A stretch of DNA of 64,000 bases from Nocardia abscessus NBRC 100374 (GTDB taxonomy: Bacteria; Actinomycetota; Actinomycetes; Mycobacteriales; Mycobacteriaceae), in the NCBI RefSeq assembly GCF_000308455.1, contig NZ_BAFP01000077.1, positions 1-64,000 of the forward strand, given 5' to 3'. Shown in pieces: positions 43,780 to 54,456 of this stretch. The notes beneath the pieces were generated by a model. That model was given only the letters and a program-made list of their open reading frames with translations, ran no database searches and was not told the origin of the DNA. Positions within the stretch are counted from its first letter, which is position 1. Every line of letters starts with the position of its first letter. A program made the translations under genes and the position numbers.

Positions 43780-46104
43780 ATGGAGGACTTGGAAGAATTC
43801 GAGCGCGACGGCGATAGGTACAGGTTCGACGAGCGGCACCTGGTTGTCACCCCCGCGAAGTCCTACGCGGCGGGCGTGCCCGCGGTGCTGGTGTCGTTAC
43901 GTCGTGGCATGGAGCAGATGGGGGCCACTCGGACCGCGCGTACACTGCTGAAGCTGAACCAGCCCGACGGTTTCGATTGCCCGGGCTGCGCATGGCCCGA
44001 AACACCGGGACACCGCAAACAAGCCGAATTCTGTGAGAACGGAGCCAAGGCGGTGGCGGAGGAAGCCACCACCCGCAGGGTCGGACCGGAGTTCTTCGCC
44101 GCCCATCCGATATCCGAACTGCTGCGGCAGACCGACTACTGGCTCGGTCAGCAGGGGCGCTTGACTCACCCGATGGTGCGCTGGCCCGGCTCGAACCACT
44201 ACGAGCCGATCGACTGGCAGGGCGCGTTCGAACTCATCGCGGGAAAACTGCGGACGTTGCCCTCGCCGGATCAGGCGGTCTTCTACACCTCCGGGCGCAC
44301 CTCGAATGAGGCGGCATTCCTCTATCAGTTGCTCGTGCGCTCATACGGCACCAACAACCTGCCGGACTGTTCGAACATGTGCCACGAGTCCTCGGGCACC
44401 GCACTGACCCAGACCATCGGGATCGGCAAGGGATCGGTGTCGGTGACCGACCTCGAGAGTGCTGACTTGATCCTCGTCGTCGGCCAGAACCCCGGTACGA
44501 ACCATCCGCGAATGCTGTCGGTGTTGGAGAAGTCGAAGGCGAACGGCGCGAGAGTCATCGCGGTGAATCCGCTCCCCGAGGCGGGGTTGCTCCGATTCAA
44601 GGATCCGCAGCGGCTGCACGGTGTGCTCGGTGACGGGGTGGTGATCGCCGACGAGTTCCTGCAAATTCGGATCGGCGGTGACCAAGCGCTGTTCCAAGGC
44701 TTGGCGAAATTGCTGCTGGAGGCGGAGGACCGAAATCCCGGCACGGTCCTCGATCGCGCCTTCATTGATAGTTCGTGCGCGGGATTCGAGGAATACCGCG
44801 CGCACATCCGGGGGCTCGACCTGCGGAAGGTGGTCGAGGCGACCGGTCTGACCTCGGCGCAGCTCGAAGGCACCGCGCGCGCGTTGATCGACTCGAAGCG
44901 CACGATCATCTGCTGGGCGATGGGACTCACCCAGCATGTGCACGGCGTTGCCACCATTCAGGACGCGGTGAGTCTGCTGCTGATGCGCGGGATGATCGGG
45001 AAGCGTGGGGCTGGAGTCTGTCCGGTGCGCGGGCATTCCAACGTCCAGGGAGATCGGACGATGGGCGTCTGGGAGAAGATGCCGGAGCGGTTCCTGGCCG
45101 CGCTGGACGCCGAGTTCGGTATCGAGAGCCCGCGTGCGCACGGCCTGGACGCGGTGGATTCGATCCGGGCGATGCGCGACGGGAAGGTCTCGGTCTTTGT
45201 GGGGATGGGCGGCAACTTCGCCGCCGCAATGTCCGATACCGAGGTGACCGAGGCGGCGTTGCGATCGTGTGCTCTGACCGTGCAGGTCTCGACCAAACTC
45301 AGTCGCAGCCACCTCGTACACGGTCGCACCGCGCTGATTCTGCCCTCGCTCGGGCGTACCGACACCGATATCCAGGAGACCGGCAAGCAGAGAGTGTCGG
45401 TGGAGGATTCGATGTCGATGGTGCATCTGTCCCGGGGTAGTCTGCCGCCCGCCGGACCGCAGCTGCGCAGCGAGGTCGCCATCGTGTGCGGGCTCGCGCA
45501 GGTGCTGTTGGGCGCTGGACATCCGGTGCCGTGGGGTGAGTTCATGAAGGATTACGACCGGATTCGCGATAGTATTTCCCGGGTCGTTCCGGGATTCGCG
45601 AACTTCAACTCTCGCGTCCGGCAACCCGACGGTTTCGAACTCCCGCATCCGCCGCGGGATGAACGGCGATTCGACACCGCGACCGGCAAGGCCAACTTCG
45701 TGGTCAACGAACTGCGTTGGGTGCCGGTGCCGCCTGGTCGGCTCATTCTGCAGACGATGCGATCACACGACCAATACAACACGACCATCTATGGCCTCGA
45801 CGACCGCTACCGCGGTGTGAAAGGCGGCCGGCGGGTACTTTTCATCGCTCTTGAGGACATCGCGGCACTCGGCTTCGCGGCGGGGGACCGGGTGGACCTC
45901 GTGTCGCACTGGACCGAGGCCGACGGCGGGTCGCGCGAACGTCGGGCCGAGAACTTCCGGTTGGTGCCGTACTCGACGCCCGCCGGAAACGTAGCGGCCT
46001 ACTATCCTGAGACGAACCCGCTGATCCCACTCGACCACGTGGCGGACCAATCGAATACCCCTGTATCCAAGGCGATTCCGATACGCCTGGAACGACGTCC
46101 CTGA
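43780..46104 (+). CDS. FdhF/YdeP-family molybdopterin oxidoreductase (formate-dehydrogenase-like)
   Basis: A 774-residue Mo/W-bis-pterin enzyme alpha subunit. [13 protein letters not shown] carries a CxxC (Cys67, Cys70). Pterin-binding motifs are [66 protein letters not shown] and the C-terminal [20 protein letters not shown]. No selenocysteine TGA is needed. It is followed directly by FdhD. YdeP-type enzymes are annotated as formate dehydrogenase-like, but substrate proof is scarce. In this setting formate oxidation is the simplest role. Confidence 0.88.
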   Translation: MEDLEEFERDGDRYRFDERHLVVTPAKSYAAGVPAVLVSLRRGMEQMGATRTARTLLKLNQPDGFDCPGCAWPETPGHRKQAEFCENGAKAVAEEATTRRVGPEFFAAHPISELLRQTDYWLGQQGRLTHPMVRWPGSNHYEPIDWQGAFELIAGKLRTLPSPDQAVFYTSGRTSNEAAFLYQLLVRSYGTNNLPDCSNMCHESSGTALTQTIGIGKGSVSVTDLESADLILVVGQNPGTNHPRMLSVLEKSKANGARVIAVNPLPEAGLLRFKDPQRLHGVLGDGVVIADEFLQIRIGGDQALFQGLAKLLLEAEDRNPGTVLDRAFIDSSCAGFEEYRAHIRGLDLRKVVEATGLTSAQLEGTARALIDSKRTIICWAMGLTQHVHGVATIQDAVSLLLMRGMIGKRGAGVCPVRGHSNVQGDRTMGVWEKMPERFLAALDAEFGIESPRAHGLDAVDSIRAMRDGKVSVFVGMGGNFAAAMSDTEVTEAALRSCALTVQVSTKLSRSHLVHGRTALILPSLGRTDTDIQETGKQRVSVEDSMSMVHLSRGSLPPAGPQLRSEVAIVCGLAQVLLGAGHPVPWGEFMKDYDRIRDSISRVVPGFANFNSRVRQPDGFELPHPPRDERRFDTATGKANFVVNELRWVPVPPGRLILQTMRSHDQYNTTIYGLDDRYRGVKGGRRVLFIALEDIAALGFAAGDRVDLVSHWTEADGGSRERRAENFRLVPYSTPAGNVAAYYPETNPLIPLDHVADQSNTPVSKAIPIRLERRP

Positions 46105-46925
46105 TGGGACGCGTCACCGCCCGCAAGTCGATCACCAGGTTCTTGGAGGGCCGGCGTTCGACGCGATGGGACAACGTGGTCGTCGAGGAGCCGCTGGAGA
46201 TACGGATCAACGGGAAACCGCTCGCGGTCACGATGCGGACACCCGGCGCGGATTTCGAACTCGCACAGGGGTTCTTGTTGACCGAGGGGGCGATCGCCGA
46301 CAGGTCCACCATCGTATCCATTCGGTACTGCGGCAATCTCGACGATGAAGGTCGCAACACCTACAACGTCCTCGACGTCGAACTCGCGCCAGGCGTCGAG
46401 CTGCCCGCTGCCGGAATAGAGCGCAACTTCTACACGACATCCTCCTGTGGGGTATGCGGCAAGGCGTCGCTCGATGCCATTCGGCTCCGCACTCGGCACC
46501 TACCGGAATCCGATCCGATAGTGGTGCCCGCGAATACGGTCGTCGGCCTGCCCGATGCGTTGCGGGCGGCGCAGAAGGTCTTCGAGACCACCGGGGGACT
46601 CCATGCGGCGGGGCTGTTCACGGCCGATGAGGGTGTGCTGGTCGTGCGGGAAGATGTCGGACGGCACAACGCGGTGGACAAGCTCATCGGTTGGGCCGTC
46701 GAACGTGATCGGATTCCGTTGCGCGGCGCGACCCTGATGGTCAGTGGGCGGGCCTCGTTCGAACTGGTTCAAAAGGCCGTGATGGCCGGCATACCCATCC
46801 TCGCCGCGGTGTCCGCACCGTCGTCGCTCGCGATCGAGCTGGCTTCCGACACCGGACTCACACTGATCGGATTCCTGCGCAACTCCACGATGAATGTTTA
46901 CGCGGGGGCTGACCGCATCAGCTAA
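46104..46925 (+). CDS. fdhD: FdhD sulfurtransferase/chaperone for formate dehydrogenase
   Basis: A 273-residue FdhD protein, which passes sulfur to the molybdopterin cofactor of formate dehydrogenases. The essential Cys pair is in [12 protein letters not shown] (Cys115 and Cys118). [20 protein letters not shown] and [19 protein letters not shown] are family signatures. Its ATG overlaps the stop of the oxidoreductase gene (TGATG), so the pair is co-translated. It supports the formate-dehydrogenase-like call for its neighbour. Confidence 0.95.
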   Translation: MGRVTARKSITRFLEGRRSTRWDNVVVEEPLEIRINGKPLAVTMRTPGADFELAQGFLLTEGAIADRSTIVSIRYCGNLDDEGRNTYNVLDVELAPGVELPAAGIERNFYTTSSCGVCGKASLDAIRLRTRHLPESDPIVVPANTVVGLPDALRAAQKVFETTGGLHAAGLFTADEGVLVVREDVGRHNAVDKLIGWAVERDRIPLRGATLMVSGRASFELVQKAVMAGIPILAAVSAPSSLAIELASDTGLTLIGFLRNSTMNVYAGADRIS

Positions 46926-47852
46926 GCCCCCCGTGCGTCCTATTATGGGACACCGTTGACCGGTAATCGACTCAGTACCAGCCTTTAGTGAGTACTATGA
47001 TCGGGCTGCGCAGGCTACGCGGTCATGCCAAACTTCGGAACAATCGCGAGGAAACGGCGATCGGTTCGGCGGTGCCGGGACGGAGCAAGAGCTGGTGGTA
47101 CGTGTGGCCCGACCGGGTGATGTGGGTATCGCCGCACGAGACCTGGATCGGCGGAGGACCTCGACGTTCCGATAGTCGATTCTGGCATTGGCGGGCCGGG
47201 TAATCTGCCGCGATTCTACGGCCTGGATCTAGGCGGTAATCTGCTCGAGTTATACCCGGAAATCGATCATGTCGGCTGGGACGGCGTCGCCCGTATGTGG
47301 GCCGAAATACATGAGCCAGTGGGACGCTGAGTTGCGCTCCGCGACGCTCCGAGAGTCGGCTGCCTCGGCAGGTCGAGGAGGACTATGCCGTTCCTCGGCG
47401 AGCTGAGCCAGTGCAGCAAAGAGGTGCGAGTTCTTCGATTTGCCGGCTCGGATTCGGCCCCGAGCGACTGCTGACCGCAGTGGAACATCACCGGGCCGAC
47501 TATCCGCTAGGTCGATTGCGTACCGAGCGTTTCGCCCCCAGCGGCATGGCGCGCCTACCCGCAGCAAGCCCTCCCAGTCGAGCTGCACTATCGAGGTTCA
47601 ACCGGGCGAGTCGGTTGCGAGCGTTCCTCGGTGCCGGAGTCGGCGTACTGTCCCCCCGGCTCGGCGATACGGCCGAGTGAAGGACCACAAAGCACTGGAC
47701 TCGTTCACCGCAACCAAGACCATGATCGTGAAGCTGTAACCACTGCCGATATCGGGTCGGGCAACGTCAGGGACCTGGGCGTAGCGCACTGACCCGGCGT
47801 CGTCCACGCCCCTTGTTTCCTCACGGTAGACAGCATTCCCTATGCTGGCGGT
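46926..47852. other. Gene-poor stretch with a possible VOC fragment
   Basis: About 930 bp without a whole gene. On the plus strand around 47170-47329 a frame reads PRFYGLDLGGNLLELYPEID then HVGWDGVARMWAEIHEP and stops, resembling the C-terminus of a glyoxalase/VOC protein. The rest is Arg/Ser-rich noise in all frames. Confidence 0.4.
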
Positions 47853-48521
47853 ATGACACGAGTGGGCCGCGATCACGAGCACCGTGACAAGGGTGACCCC
47901 GGGCCTGGGCAGCGGGAGATACCGCCCGATACGCCGACCGGCCTTGATTTGGAACGGGTCATCGGACGTCAAGTGCACAGCCTGCGGCTGTCGAGTGGGC
48001 TGTCGATCGGTGACATGGCGGCCAAGGTGGGCATCTCGAAGGCCATGCTGTCGAAAATCGAGAATGCCCAGACCTCCTGCAGTCTTTCCACGCTGGCGCG
48101 TCTGGCGGCGGGACTCGACGTGCCGGTGACGTCGTTGTTCCGCGGCGCGGACGCTGCTCGTGAGGCGGTGTACGTGCAGGCCGGGCATGGCGCAATGATT
48201 GTCGGCCGGGGTACGCGGGTGGGCCACCATTACGAACTGCTCGGTGCGCTGCGTGGACAGCACAAGCGCCTGGAGCCGGTGTTGGTCACATTGACCGAGG
48301 TCAGCGAGACGTTTCCGTTGTTCCAGCACCCCGGCACCGAGCTGCTGTACATGCTTGAGGGCGTCATGGTATATGGCCATGGTGATTCGGAATATACGCT
48401 GCGGCCAGGTGATTCGCTGCTCTTGGACGGGGAAGGCGCGCACGGTCCGAATCAACTCGTCCGCCTCCCCATCCGCTTTCTCGCCGTCACTGCCTACCCC
48501 GACAATCACGTCGAGGGGTAG
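47853..48521 (+). CDS. XRE-family regulator with cupin sensor domain
   Basis: A 222-residue protein. Residues about 35-95 form an XRE helix-turn-helix (VIGRQVHSLRLSSGLSIGDM and KVGISKAMLSKIENAQTS). The C-terminal cupin (FPLFQHPGTELLYMLEGVMV and YTLRPGDSLLLDGEGAHGP) would bind a small ligand. Such regulators often accompany amine, polyamine or glutamine-synthetase-like genes. It lies beyond fdhD on the plus strand and is the likely regulator of the gmaS/mgs operon. A truncated paralogue at 58370 abuts a truncated gmaS paralogue, which supports that link. Confidence 0.9.
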   Translation: MTRVGRDHEHRDKGDPGPGQREIPPDTPTGLDLERVIGRQVHSLRLSSGLSIGDMAAKVGISKAMLSKIENAQTSCSLSTLARLAAGLDVPVTSLFRGADAAREAVYVQAGHGAMIVGRGTRVGHHYELLGALRGQHKRLEPVLVTLTEVSETFPLFQHPGTELLYMLEGVMVYGHGDSEYTLRPGDSLLLDGEGAHGPNQLVRLPIRFLAVTAYPDNHVEG

Positions 48522-48915
48522 CGACGCGTTTGGCAGGGACGCGCTCCTGCTCTCGACCGTGTTCCCGCTCGGACGCGGAGCCAGGCATGCCCGAGCGGTG
48601 TAAGCATCGCGGCGCGATCCCAACCGGCGGTTTTTGTCGAAGAGATGTCCCTCGGGTGTTTCGGCCCAGGCCTGCGCCGACGACGGCGAGGCGCTGTGGC
48701 GGACCGCTTACTGTGTCGGCGTCCACGTGGCGATCTGTCCACGCGAGATGCTGCCCGTGCCGTCGGGGATGGGCCTCCGGCAGTCTCCTGTTCAACCGTG
48801 AGGCGGAGATAGGGTGCCTGTCGGTGGAGTTCACGCCGATCACTGCACTCGCGTCCGGCTACGGCCAGAAGTCCTGGGTCGCCAGGTTCCGCGGCGCAGA
48901 ATCTGCTGGCGCTTC
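48522..48915. other. Intergenic before IS21, nothing recognisable
   Basis: About 390 bp with Arg/Ser/Cys-rich translations in all frames and no usable gene. It forms the left flank of the IS21 insertion. Confidence 0.4.
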
Positions 48916-49085
48916 CCGCGTGTCGGCTGCCAGGGGCAAGGGACCACTTCGAAACCGGTTTTGCCATGAGCATGGGACCACCCCGTTTGCCACTGATGGG
49001 ACCACCTGACTAGCGGTTTTGCCAGTTATGGGACCACCCGGCGTGGCTTCGGGGGCTTCCGGTCGCTCGGTCGTTGCATTGGCCA

Positions 49086-50636
49086 ATGAGCTACCGGGAG
49101 GTATCGGTGATCGAGATCAGGGAGATCCTGCGGCTATGGCTGCTGGGTCGAGGGTTGCGGGAGGTGGCCCGCTTGTCGGGCACCGACCGCAAGACGGTGC
49201 GTCGCTATGTGGAGATGGCGAGGTCGTGCGGCCTGGATCGTGAGGGTGATGCCGGGCAGCTGAGCGATGAGTTGCTGGCGGCTGTGATCGCCGGGGTGCG
49301 CCGCGGCCGCCCGAACGGCAAGAGCGAAGCGTGGGCGACGGTGGCCGCGCAGTCCGAGCAGATCCGGGCATGGCTGGACGAGGGCCTGACCCTGACGAAG
49401 ATTCATATCCTGCTGGGGCGGCGCGGTGTGGTGGTGTCGTATCGGACGTTGAACCGTTATGCGACAAAGGAATTGGGGTTCGGGCAGCGCAAGGCCACGG
49501 TGCGGGTGGCCGACTGCGACCCTGGCGCGGAGGTGCAGGTCGACTTCGGTCGGCTGGGCTTGCTCACCGACGCCGGCGACGGCCGACGCCGGGTGGTCCA
49601 CGGTTTGATCTTCACCGCGGTGTATTCGCGGCACATGTTCGTCTGGCCGACCTACCGGCAGACGTTGAACGACGTGATCGCAGGATTCGAAGCCGCGTGG
49701 GTGTTCTTCGGCGGGGTGTTCGCCGTCGCTATTCCGGACAACATGAAGGCCATCGTCGACAAGGCCGATGCCACCGACCCGAAACTCAACGACGCATTCC
49801 GTGAATACGCCCAAACGCGCGGGTTCGCCGTCGACCCGACGAGGGTCCGCAGTCCGAGAGACAAACCCAGAGTCGAACGCTGCGTCCCATATGTCAGATC
49901 GAATTTCTTTGCTGGAGAACAGTTCCGAGACCTGGCCGATTGCCGTGAGCGCGCGGCGCGGTGGTGCACGCAGGTCGCGGGAACGCGGGTGCACGGCACC
50001 ACGCGGTTGCGCCCGGCCGAGGTGTTCGCCGCCGACGAAGCCCCGGAGTTGAAGCCGCTGTCCGATGAACCGTTCGACATCCCGACCTGGGCCCATCCCA
50101 AAGTGGCACCTGATCGGCACGTTCAAATTTCCAAGGCGCTTTACAGCGTTCCCGGTGATCTCGTCGGTCGGCGGCTCGACGCTCGCGTCGATGCGTCCAC
50201 GGTGAAACTGTATTGGCGCGGGGAGTTGATCAAGGTTCACCCTGTCGTCGCGCCCGGGCGCCGGCACACCGATCCTGCCGACATGCCATCGGATGTGTCG
50301 GTCTATGCGATGCGGGATTTGAATGCATTGCAGCGCAAGGTATCCGGACACGGCGAACACATCGGTGTCTATGCCGCGGCCGTGTTGGAGCATCCGCTGC
50401 CCTGGACCAAGATGCGGCAGGTCTATCGACTGCTCGGGCTGGTGCGCCGCCACGGCCCAGCCGCGGTCGAGGACGCCTGCCGCCGCGCCCTCGATGCCGA
50501 GGTCGTCGACGTCGGTGTCATCGACCGCATGCTCACCCGCGCTGCGCCCGGCCAGCAGCTGACGCTGCTGCCGCCACCGGCACCATCCCGGTTCGTCCGC
50601 GCGGCAACCGATTTCGCCGTCCGGAGGCCCTCATGA
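49086..50636 (+). CDS. istA: IS21 transposase IstA
   Basis: A 516-residue transposase. N-terminal HTH: EIREILRLWLLGRGLREVAR followed by GTDRKTVRRYVE. The catalytic DDE core is seen as AEVQVDFGRLG (first Asp), VAIPDNMKAIVDKAD (second Asp) and RDKPRVERCVPYVR (Glu). The C-terminal beta-barrel follows. The ATG at 49086 is used; a TTG at 49074 is also in frame. It overlaps istB by four bases (ATGA), typical of the family. Confidence 0.95.
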   Translation: MSYREVSVIEIREILRLWLLGRGLREVARLSGTDRKTVRRYVEMARSCGLDREGDAGQLSDELLAAVIAGVRRGRPNGKSEAWATVAAQSEQIRAWLDEGLTLTKIHILLGRRGVVVSYRTLNRYATKELGFGQRKATVRVADCDPGAEVQVDFGRLGLLTDAGDGRRRVVHGLIFTAVYSRHMFVWPTYRQTLNDVIAGFEAAWVFFGGVFAVAIPDNMKAIVDKADATDPKLNDAFREYAQTRGFAVDPTRVRSPRDKPRVERCVPYVRSNFFAGEQFRDLADCRERAARWCTQVAGTRVHGTTRLRPAEVFAADEAPELKPLSDEPFDIPTWAHPKVAPDRHVQISKALYSVPGDLVGRRLDARVDASTVKLYWRGELIKVHPVVAPGRRHTDPADMPSDVSVYAMRDLNALQRKVSGHGEHIGVYAAAVLEHPLPWTKMRQVYRLLGLVRRHGPAAVEDACRRALDAEVVDVGVIDRMLTRAAPGQQLTLLPPPAPSRFVRAATDFAVRRPS

Positions 50637-51445
50637 GCACCCGCCGCCCCGCCGCGACACCTGCGGTCAAACCGATCGAGATCTCCCCGGAACTGAAAGC
50701 TCTGATGCGTCGGCTCAAGCTCGGGCAACTCTTGGACGCCCTGCCCGACCGACTCGCCCTGGCCAGGTCGAACCGGCTGCCGCACCACGACTTCCTGGAG
50801 ATGCTGTTCGCCGACGAGGTCACCCGCCGCGACCGCGACTCTGCCCAGCGCCGCGCCAAGGCTGCCCATCTGGACCCGCAGATGCAGTTGCAGGCTTGGG
50901 ACGAGTCCACCGCGGTCAGCTTCGACCGGGAACTCTGGGCCGAACTGACCTCGCTGCGGTTTCTCGCCGACGCCTACAACGTCCTCGTGATGGGACCGGT
51001 CGGGGTCGGAAAGACGTTCCTGGCCAATGCATTAGGACACATCGCGGTCCGTCGCAACTACACCGTTCACACCGAACGCGCCGACAAACTGTTCAAACGC
51101 CTACGCGGAGCCCGCCTGGACGGCAGCTACGAAGACGAAATGCGCAAACTGCACCGCGTCGACCTGCTCATCCTCGACGACCTGGCCCTGCATCGGCTCG
51201 AAGCGGTCGAGACCAACGATTTCTACGAGCTGATCGTCGAACGCCACCGCAAAGCCTCGACCGTGATCACCAGCAACCGGGAACCCCCGGAGATCCTGAC
51301 CATGATGGCCGACCCATTGCTCGCCCAATCGGCGATGGACCGGCTGCAATCAGCTGCCTACGAACTCGTCGTCGAGGGCGAGTCCTACCGGCAGCGGCAG
51401 AAGCCGCGCCGCGGCAAACCGGCCGATCCCAGCCCCTCGGATTGA
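50633..51445 (+). CDS. istB: IS21 ATP-binding helper IstB
   Basis: A 270-residue AAA+ ATPase that guides IstA to target DNA. Walker A is GPVGVGKTFLANALG and Walker B VDLLILDDLALH. TVITSNREPPEILTMMADPL is a typical sensor region. It starts within the stop of istA. Confidence 0.95.
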   Translation: MSTRRPAATPAVKPIEISPELKALMRRLKLGQLLDALPDRLALARSNRLPHHDFLEMLFADEVTRRDRDSAQRRAKAAHLDPQMQLQAWDESTAVSFDRELWAELTSLRFLADAYNVLVMGPVGVGKTFLANALGHIAVRRNYTVHTERADKLFKRLRGARLDGSYEDEMRKLHRVDLLILDDLALHRLEAVETNDFYELIVERHRKASTVITSNREPPEILTMMADPLLAQSAMDRLQSAAYELVVEGESYRQRQKPRRGKPADPSPSD

Positions 51446-51649
51446 CCGGCAGCCCGGTCGTCGGCCACCATCAACACGGCCCCGCGACCGGACGCAACCC
51501 GGTCCCATACTCATGGCAAACCAGTGGTCCCATCACCCTGGCAGGCGACACCGCGCCACGACGTCGCCCAGAAGTGACGCGCGGCTCTAGTGCCGCGTCC
51601 AGGTGAGTTGATGCTGTAACCGTAGCCGAGGTGGTGGGTTGATCACCGA

Positions 51650-51800
51650 CGGGTGAACGGTGATACTGCCGGTTGCGGTGAGGGCCTTGGCGCAGCATCC
51701 GCCAGTCGGTTTGATCGCGAAGCTGATGCAGGTGGCGAAATCCTATGTGCGACAGGTAATCCACGACTTCAACACGTATGGTTTCGAGACGTTGGACCCA
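51650..51800 (+). pseudogene. IS630-type transposase N-terminal remnant
   Basis: The plus-strand frame contains PPVGLIAKLMQVAKSYVRQV followed by IHDFNTYGFETLDPNG, matching the helix-turn-helix region of IS630 transposases. The DDE domain is absent and the sequence loses resemblance after 51800. Confidence 0.55.
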
Positions 51801-52709
51801 AATGGACACTGTTGGCGATTTCGGTTGGGGTGGTGGGTGTCCGCCATGATTGACATCGGTCTTTCGGGCACGATGTCGATGGAGGTTGTGGTGTCGTTGC
51901 GTCCGCGCAGGTGCGACGTGGTTCCGGTGGAGACGGTTCTCTGGCGCGCCCCTCTAGAATTCGAACAGTCCTACTACCGTCGGCCAGTTCCTCCTCTCCG
52001 CTAATGCCGGAAAACCGGGACAAGATCACCCGGTCCGTCCAACCGGGTCACTGCCACAGCTCGCATCATCGGTGTCCTCCCCTCCACGAACACTCCGATC
52101 CCCGCCGCCCGAGCCGGGCACTGACCACCATCCTGCGGTGCCCCCACACGTCCGTCGCATCATCGAATCGCGAGACCGGAAAGTCCTGGCGGTCGATCTT
52201 GCAGGTAACCCTCCGCGCCGTCCAGTGCGCAGCCAACCGACAGGCTCGATGGCCTCTTCGGTGGTCTCAGGGTTGTTGGGGCATCGACTTGAGGCGGGGC
52301 GTGTCGAAGGCGAGCAGTTCATCGAAGTCGACCACACCGGGGTGGCGACTGACTTGGGGTGCCGACGAGACGGTGCCAGCGGGGGGTCCGCGGTCAGGGT
52401 GCTGGTCATGGCGAAGAACCTCCAGGATTGGCCGGTGGTGGTGTTGCGCGCTGATCAGCTGGCGGTGCTGAGCAGGTCTGCATGGTGGCGCTGGCCGACG
52501 TCGAGATGGGCGCGGAGGCGGACATCGAGGATGTTCTCGCCGTAGGTGACCCCGGCGTGACGATGCTGCTTATTCGGCATAGACACTGACGCAAGGCAAC
52601 GCGGAGGGGGTATCAGAACAAATCAGGAGCCCCTCGTCCATCAGGCTGCCGAACGGACGACTTGTTTTCGGCCCGGTTCGACAGCCTGCGGGATGCCGCG
52701 GTATCCGGC
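51801..52709. other. About 900 bp of unassigned, probably degenerate sequence
   Basis: Frames on both strands switch between protein-like and noisy segments. On the minus strand near 52560-52480 one reads TYGENILDVRLRAHLDVGQR, and on the plus strand FIEVDHTGVATDLG, but neither forms a gene that I can name. Likely transposon debris between the IS630 relic and the secreted-protein gene. Confidence 0.4.
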
Positions 52710-53450
52710 CTACGAAGTGGGCTTGGCTGACGGCACGATCGGCGCGTTCAGGGTCTGGAAGTACTGGAACAGCGCACCGACCGCAATCGGACCACCGATC
52801 AGCAACGTCCCCCCGATAGCGGCGATCGAGCCGAACAGTATCGCGCCCCCCACGCAGCCGGCGATCGGCCCGACCCCGAGCAACCACGCCACAGGAGTCG
52901 TCGCGGCAGCACCGACCACAAGCCCGGCCACACAGCCGATACCGGCACCCACGACTGTTCCCACCATCGCGCTCAACATCGATCCGACAGTGAGCTGCTG
53001 CACAAGAGTGCCCAGCGCATCCGCCGAACGCGCATCCGCGCTCGGGTACGTCGCCGCGACCTGCGCGAGCGCCCCGTCAACCGACACCACGCCATCACGT
53101 GCGACATCAGCAGCAGGAGTAGCCACGGCCGGATCCGCGTCAGGAGTCAACACCACAGTCCGATCAGTGATCGCGGCCGCGATCGGGTGATCGAAATTAT
53201 CCAATCGATAGGTCAATGGCACGACCGCAACCTCGTTTCCCTGATCATCGAGGATCTCGAGGTGCTTGTCGCGAACCGTCAGCGACCCGGCATCGATGGA
53301 AAACACCACCGACTTGTCACGAACCGCCGCGTTGTAATGGATTTCCGGCGCAGCCGCAGAAGCCACAGCCGGCTGCGCGACCGCAGTTCCACACATCAAG
53401 GCCATCACGACAACAGACGTTGCCGCCACTGCAAGTTTTCGATAGTTCAT
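52710..53450 (-). CDS. Secreted Nocardia-type protein with signal peptide and Gly-rich hydrophobic tail
   Basis: A 246-residue exported protein. The signal peptide is KLAVAATSVVVMALMCGTAVAQP. A small beta-rich domain follows (EIHYNAAVRDKSVVFSIDAG, YRLDNFDHPIAAAI), then a long hydrophobic Gly/Ala region (SAMVGTVVGAGIGCVAGLV, CVGGAILFGSIAAIGGTLL) that may insert in a membrane. The layout is familiar from lineage-restricted Nocardia secreted proteins of unknown role. ATG 53450 is favoured by the spacing from GGAAGG; ATG 53456 is possible. About 340 bp upstream hold no gene. Confidence 0.8.
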   Translation of the reverse strand: MNYRKLAVAATSVVVMALMCGTAVAQPAVASAAAPEIHYNAAVRDKSVVFSIDAGSLTVRDKHLEILDDQGNEVAVVPLTYRLDNFDHPIAAAITDRTVVLTPDADPAVATPAADVARDGVVSVDGALAQVAATYPSADARSADALGTLVQQLTVGSMLSAMVGTVVGAGIGCVAGLVVGAAATTPVAWLLGVGPIAGCVGGAILFGSIAAIGGTLLIGGPIAVGALFQYFQTLNAPIVPSAKPTS

Positions 53451-53799
53451 TTGCATTTCCTTCCGCACAGGAAAGCGGAACAAACCTTGACAGTGGAATA
53501 AACCCGACCTAACAGGCGCTGGATCGGTCCTCAAAATTTGCCGCTTTATGTAGATGTGACAGCGATATTCAATTTTCTGGAAACCCGTCGGCCAGATACC
53601 GAGGCCGCACAGACGGGCACCATCATCCGATGCCCGCCGATCAGTGAGGCGGCCAGAACCACACAACCGAAAGAAATTGGACGTCAATAGTCACTTGGCG
53701 CAATTTGATGTTTTACGCGCTATCTGACATCTGGTTTCTCCTTCGTTCAGGCCAGGTCCACCGTAGGAGCGGACCTGCCTGGAGCGGCATAGGTCATGT

Positions 53800-54395
53800 G
53801 ACCGATCTTTGAAACCGGTGACCGTCAGCGCGAACCAGGCGTCACAAGCCCGAATGCCCCAGAGCACGTCGACTCGGCGGCGGGCCAGGGTGAGGTGATG
53901 AGTGCTTGGGTGTGTGTTCGTCCGTGTGCACATTTGTGCAGGAAGTAGTCACGGTTGCGTCCGGCGCGCATGCTGGTGGTTTGCGCTGCCGGATAGACGC
54001 GTGCCGCAGCGGTCGGCTGTAGCGGCGAGGACGGTGCAGGGTACCGGTTCGGCGGCTGGAATCATTCGGCACCGGGACCAGTCCGGCAGCGGCTGCAAGA
54101 TGGCCGGCGCTGGGGAATGCGCGCAGGTCACCGGTAGCGGCCAGCAGCATCGACCCGAGGATCGGCCCGAAACCGGGCATCGACTCGATGCTTGCGGCAT
54201 CACGATGGCCGCGGAACAGCTTGGTGATCTGGGTATCCAGGGCGATGATCCGCTCATCAAGGGCCAGCACGGCACGGCCAGCTCGGTGATCCCAGCGGCG
54301 ATGTCCTGGCCGGGCAGCACAACGTGCTGGGATCTGGCGGCGGTCACCGCGCGGGCAGCGGAGAGCAAATCCGTCAGTTGACGTATGGCAATGCG
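53800..54395 (-). pseudogene. IS110-family transposase C-terminal remnant
   Basis: Segments of an IS110 (RuvC-like) transposase occur in changing frames: QHVVLPGQDIAAGITELAV, LALDERIIALDTQITKLFRG, SIESMPGFGPILGSMLLAA (the helix-hairpin signature), AGHLAAAAGLVPVPNDSSRR and LARRRVDVLWGIRACDAW. The N-terminal catalytic half is missing; the relic breaks off at about 54395 just before a cellular gene. Confidence 0.75.
54372..54389. promoter_or_regulatory. Operator copy 1 (CGTCAGTTGACGTATGGC)
   Basis: This 18-mer is repeated exactly at 60226-60243 upstream of a LuxR gene. Its core CGTCAGTTGACG is a near-palindrome. It lies 67 bp before the isochorismatase-type ATG at 54457, at the edge of the IS110 relic. 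Confidence 0.65.
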
Positions 54396-54456
54396 GTTGT
54401 CACGGAACGATCCTGAGAACGGCCAAATCAACACCGAGGAATGGAGCAGCGGCGCT

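Larger units (their letters stand above)
48921..51550 (+). mobile_element. Complete IS21-family insertion sequence with 5-bp target duplication
   Basis: The left end begins TGTCGGCTGCCAGGG and the right end closes CCCTGGCAGGCGACA, an imperfect terminal inverted repeat with TG...CA ends. CCGCG occurs directly outside both ends (48916-48920 and 51551-51555), a 5-bp target duplication. GGGACCAC-type subrepeats recur inside the left end (48940, 48974, 48998, 49030) and, inverted, in the right end (about 51501 and 51524), as in other IS21 members. A longer match (TTTGCCATGAG, then ATGGGACC) is shared by the two ends. It carries intact istA and istB, so it may be active. Confidence 0.9.
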
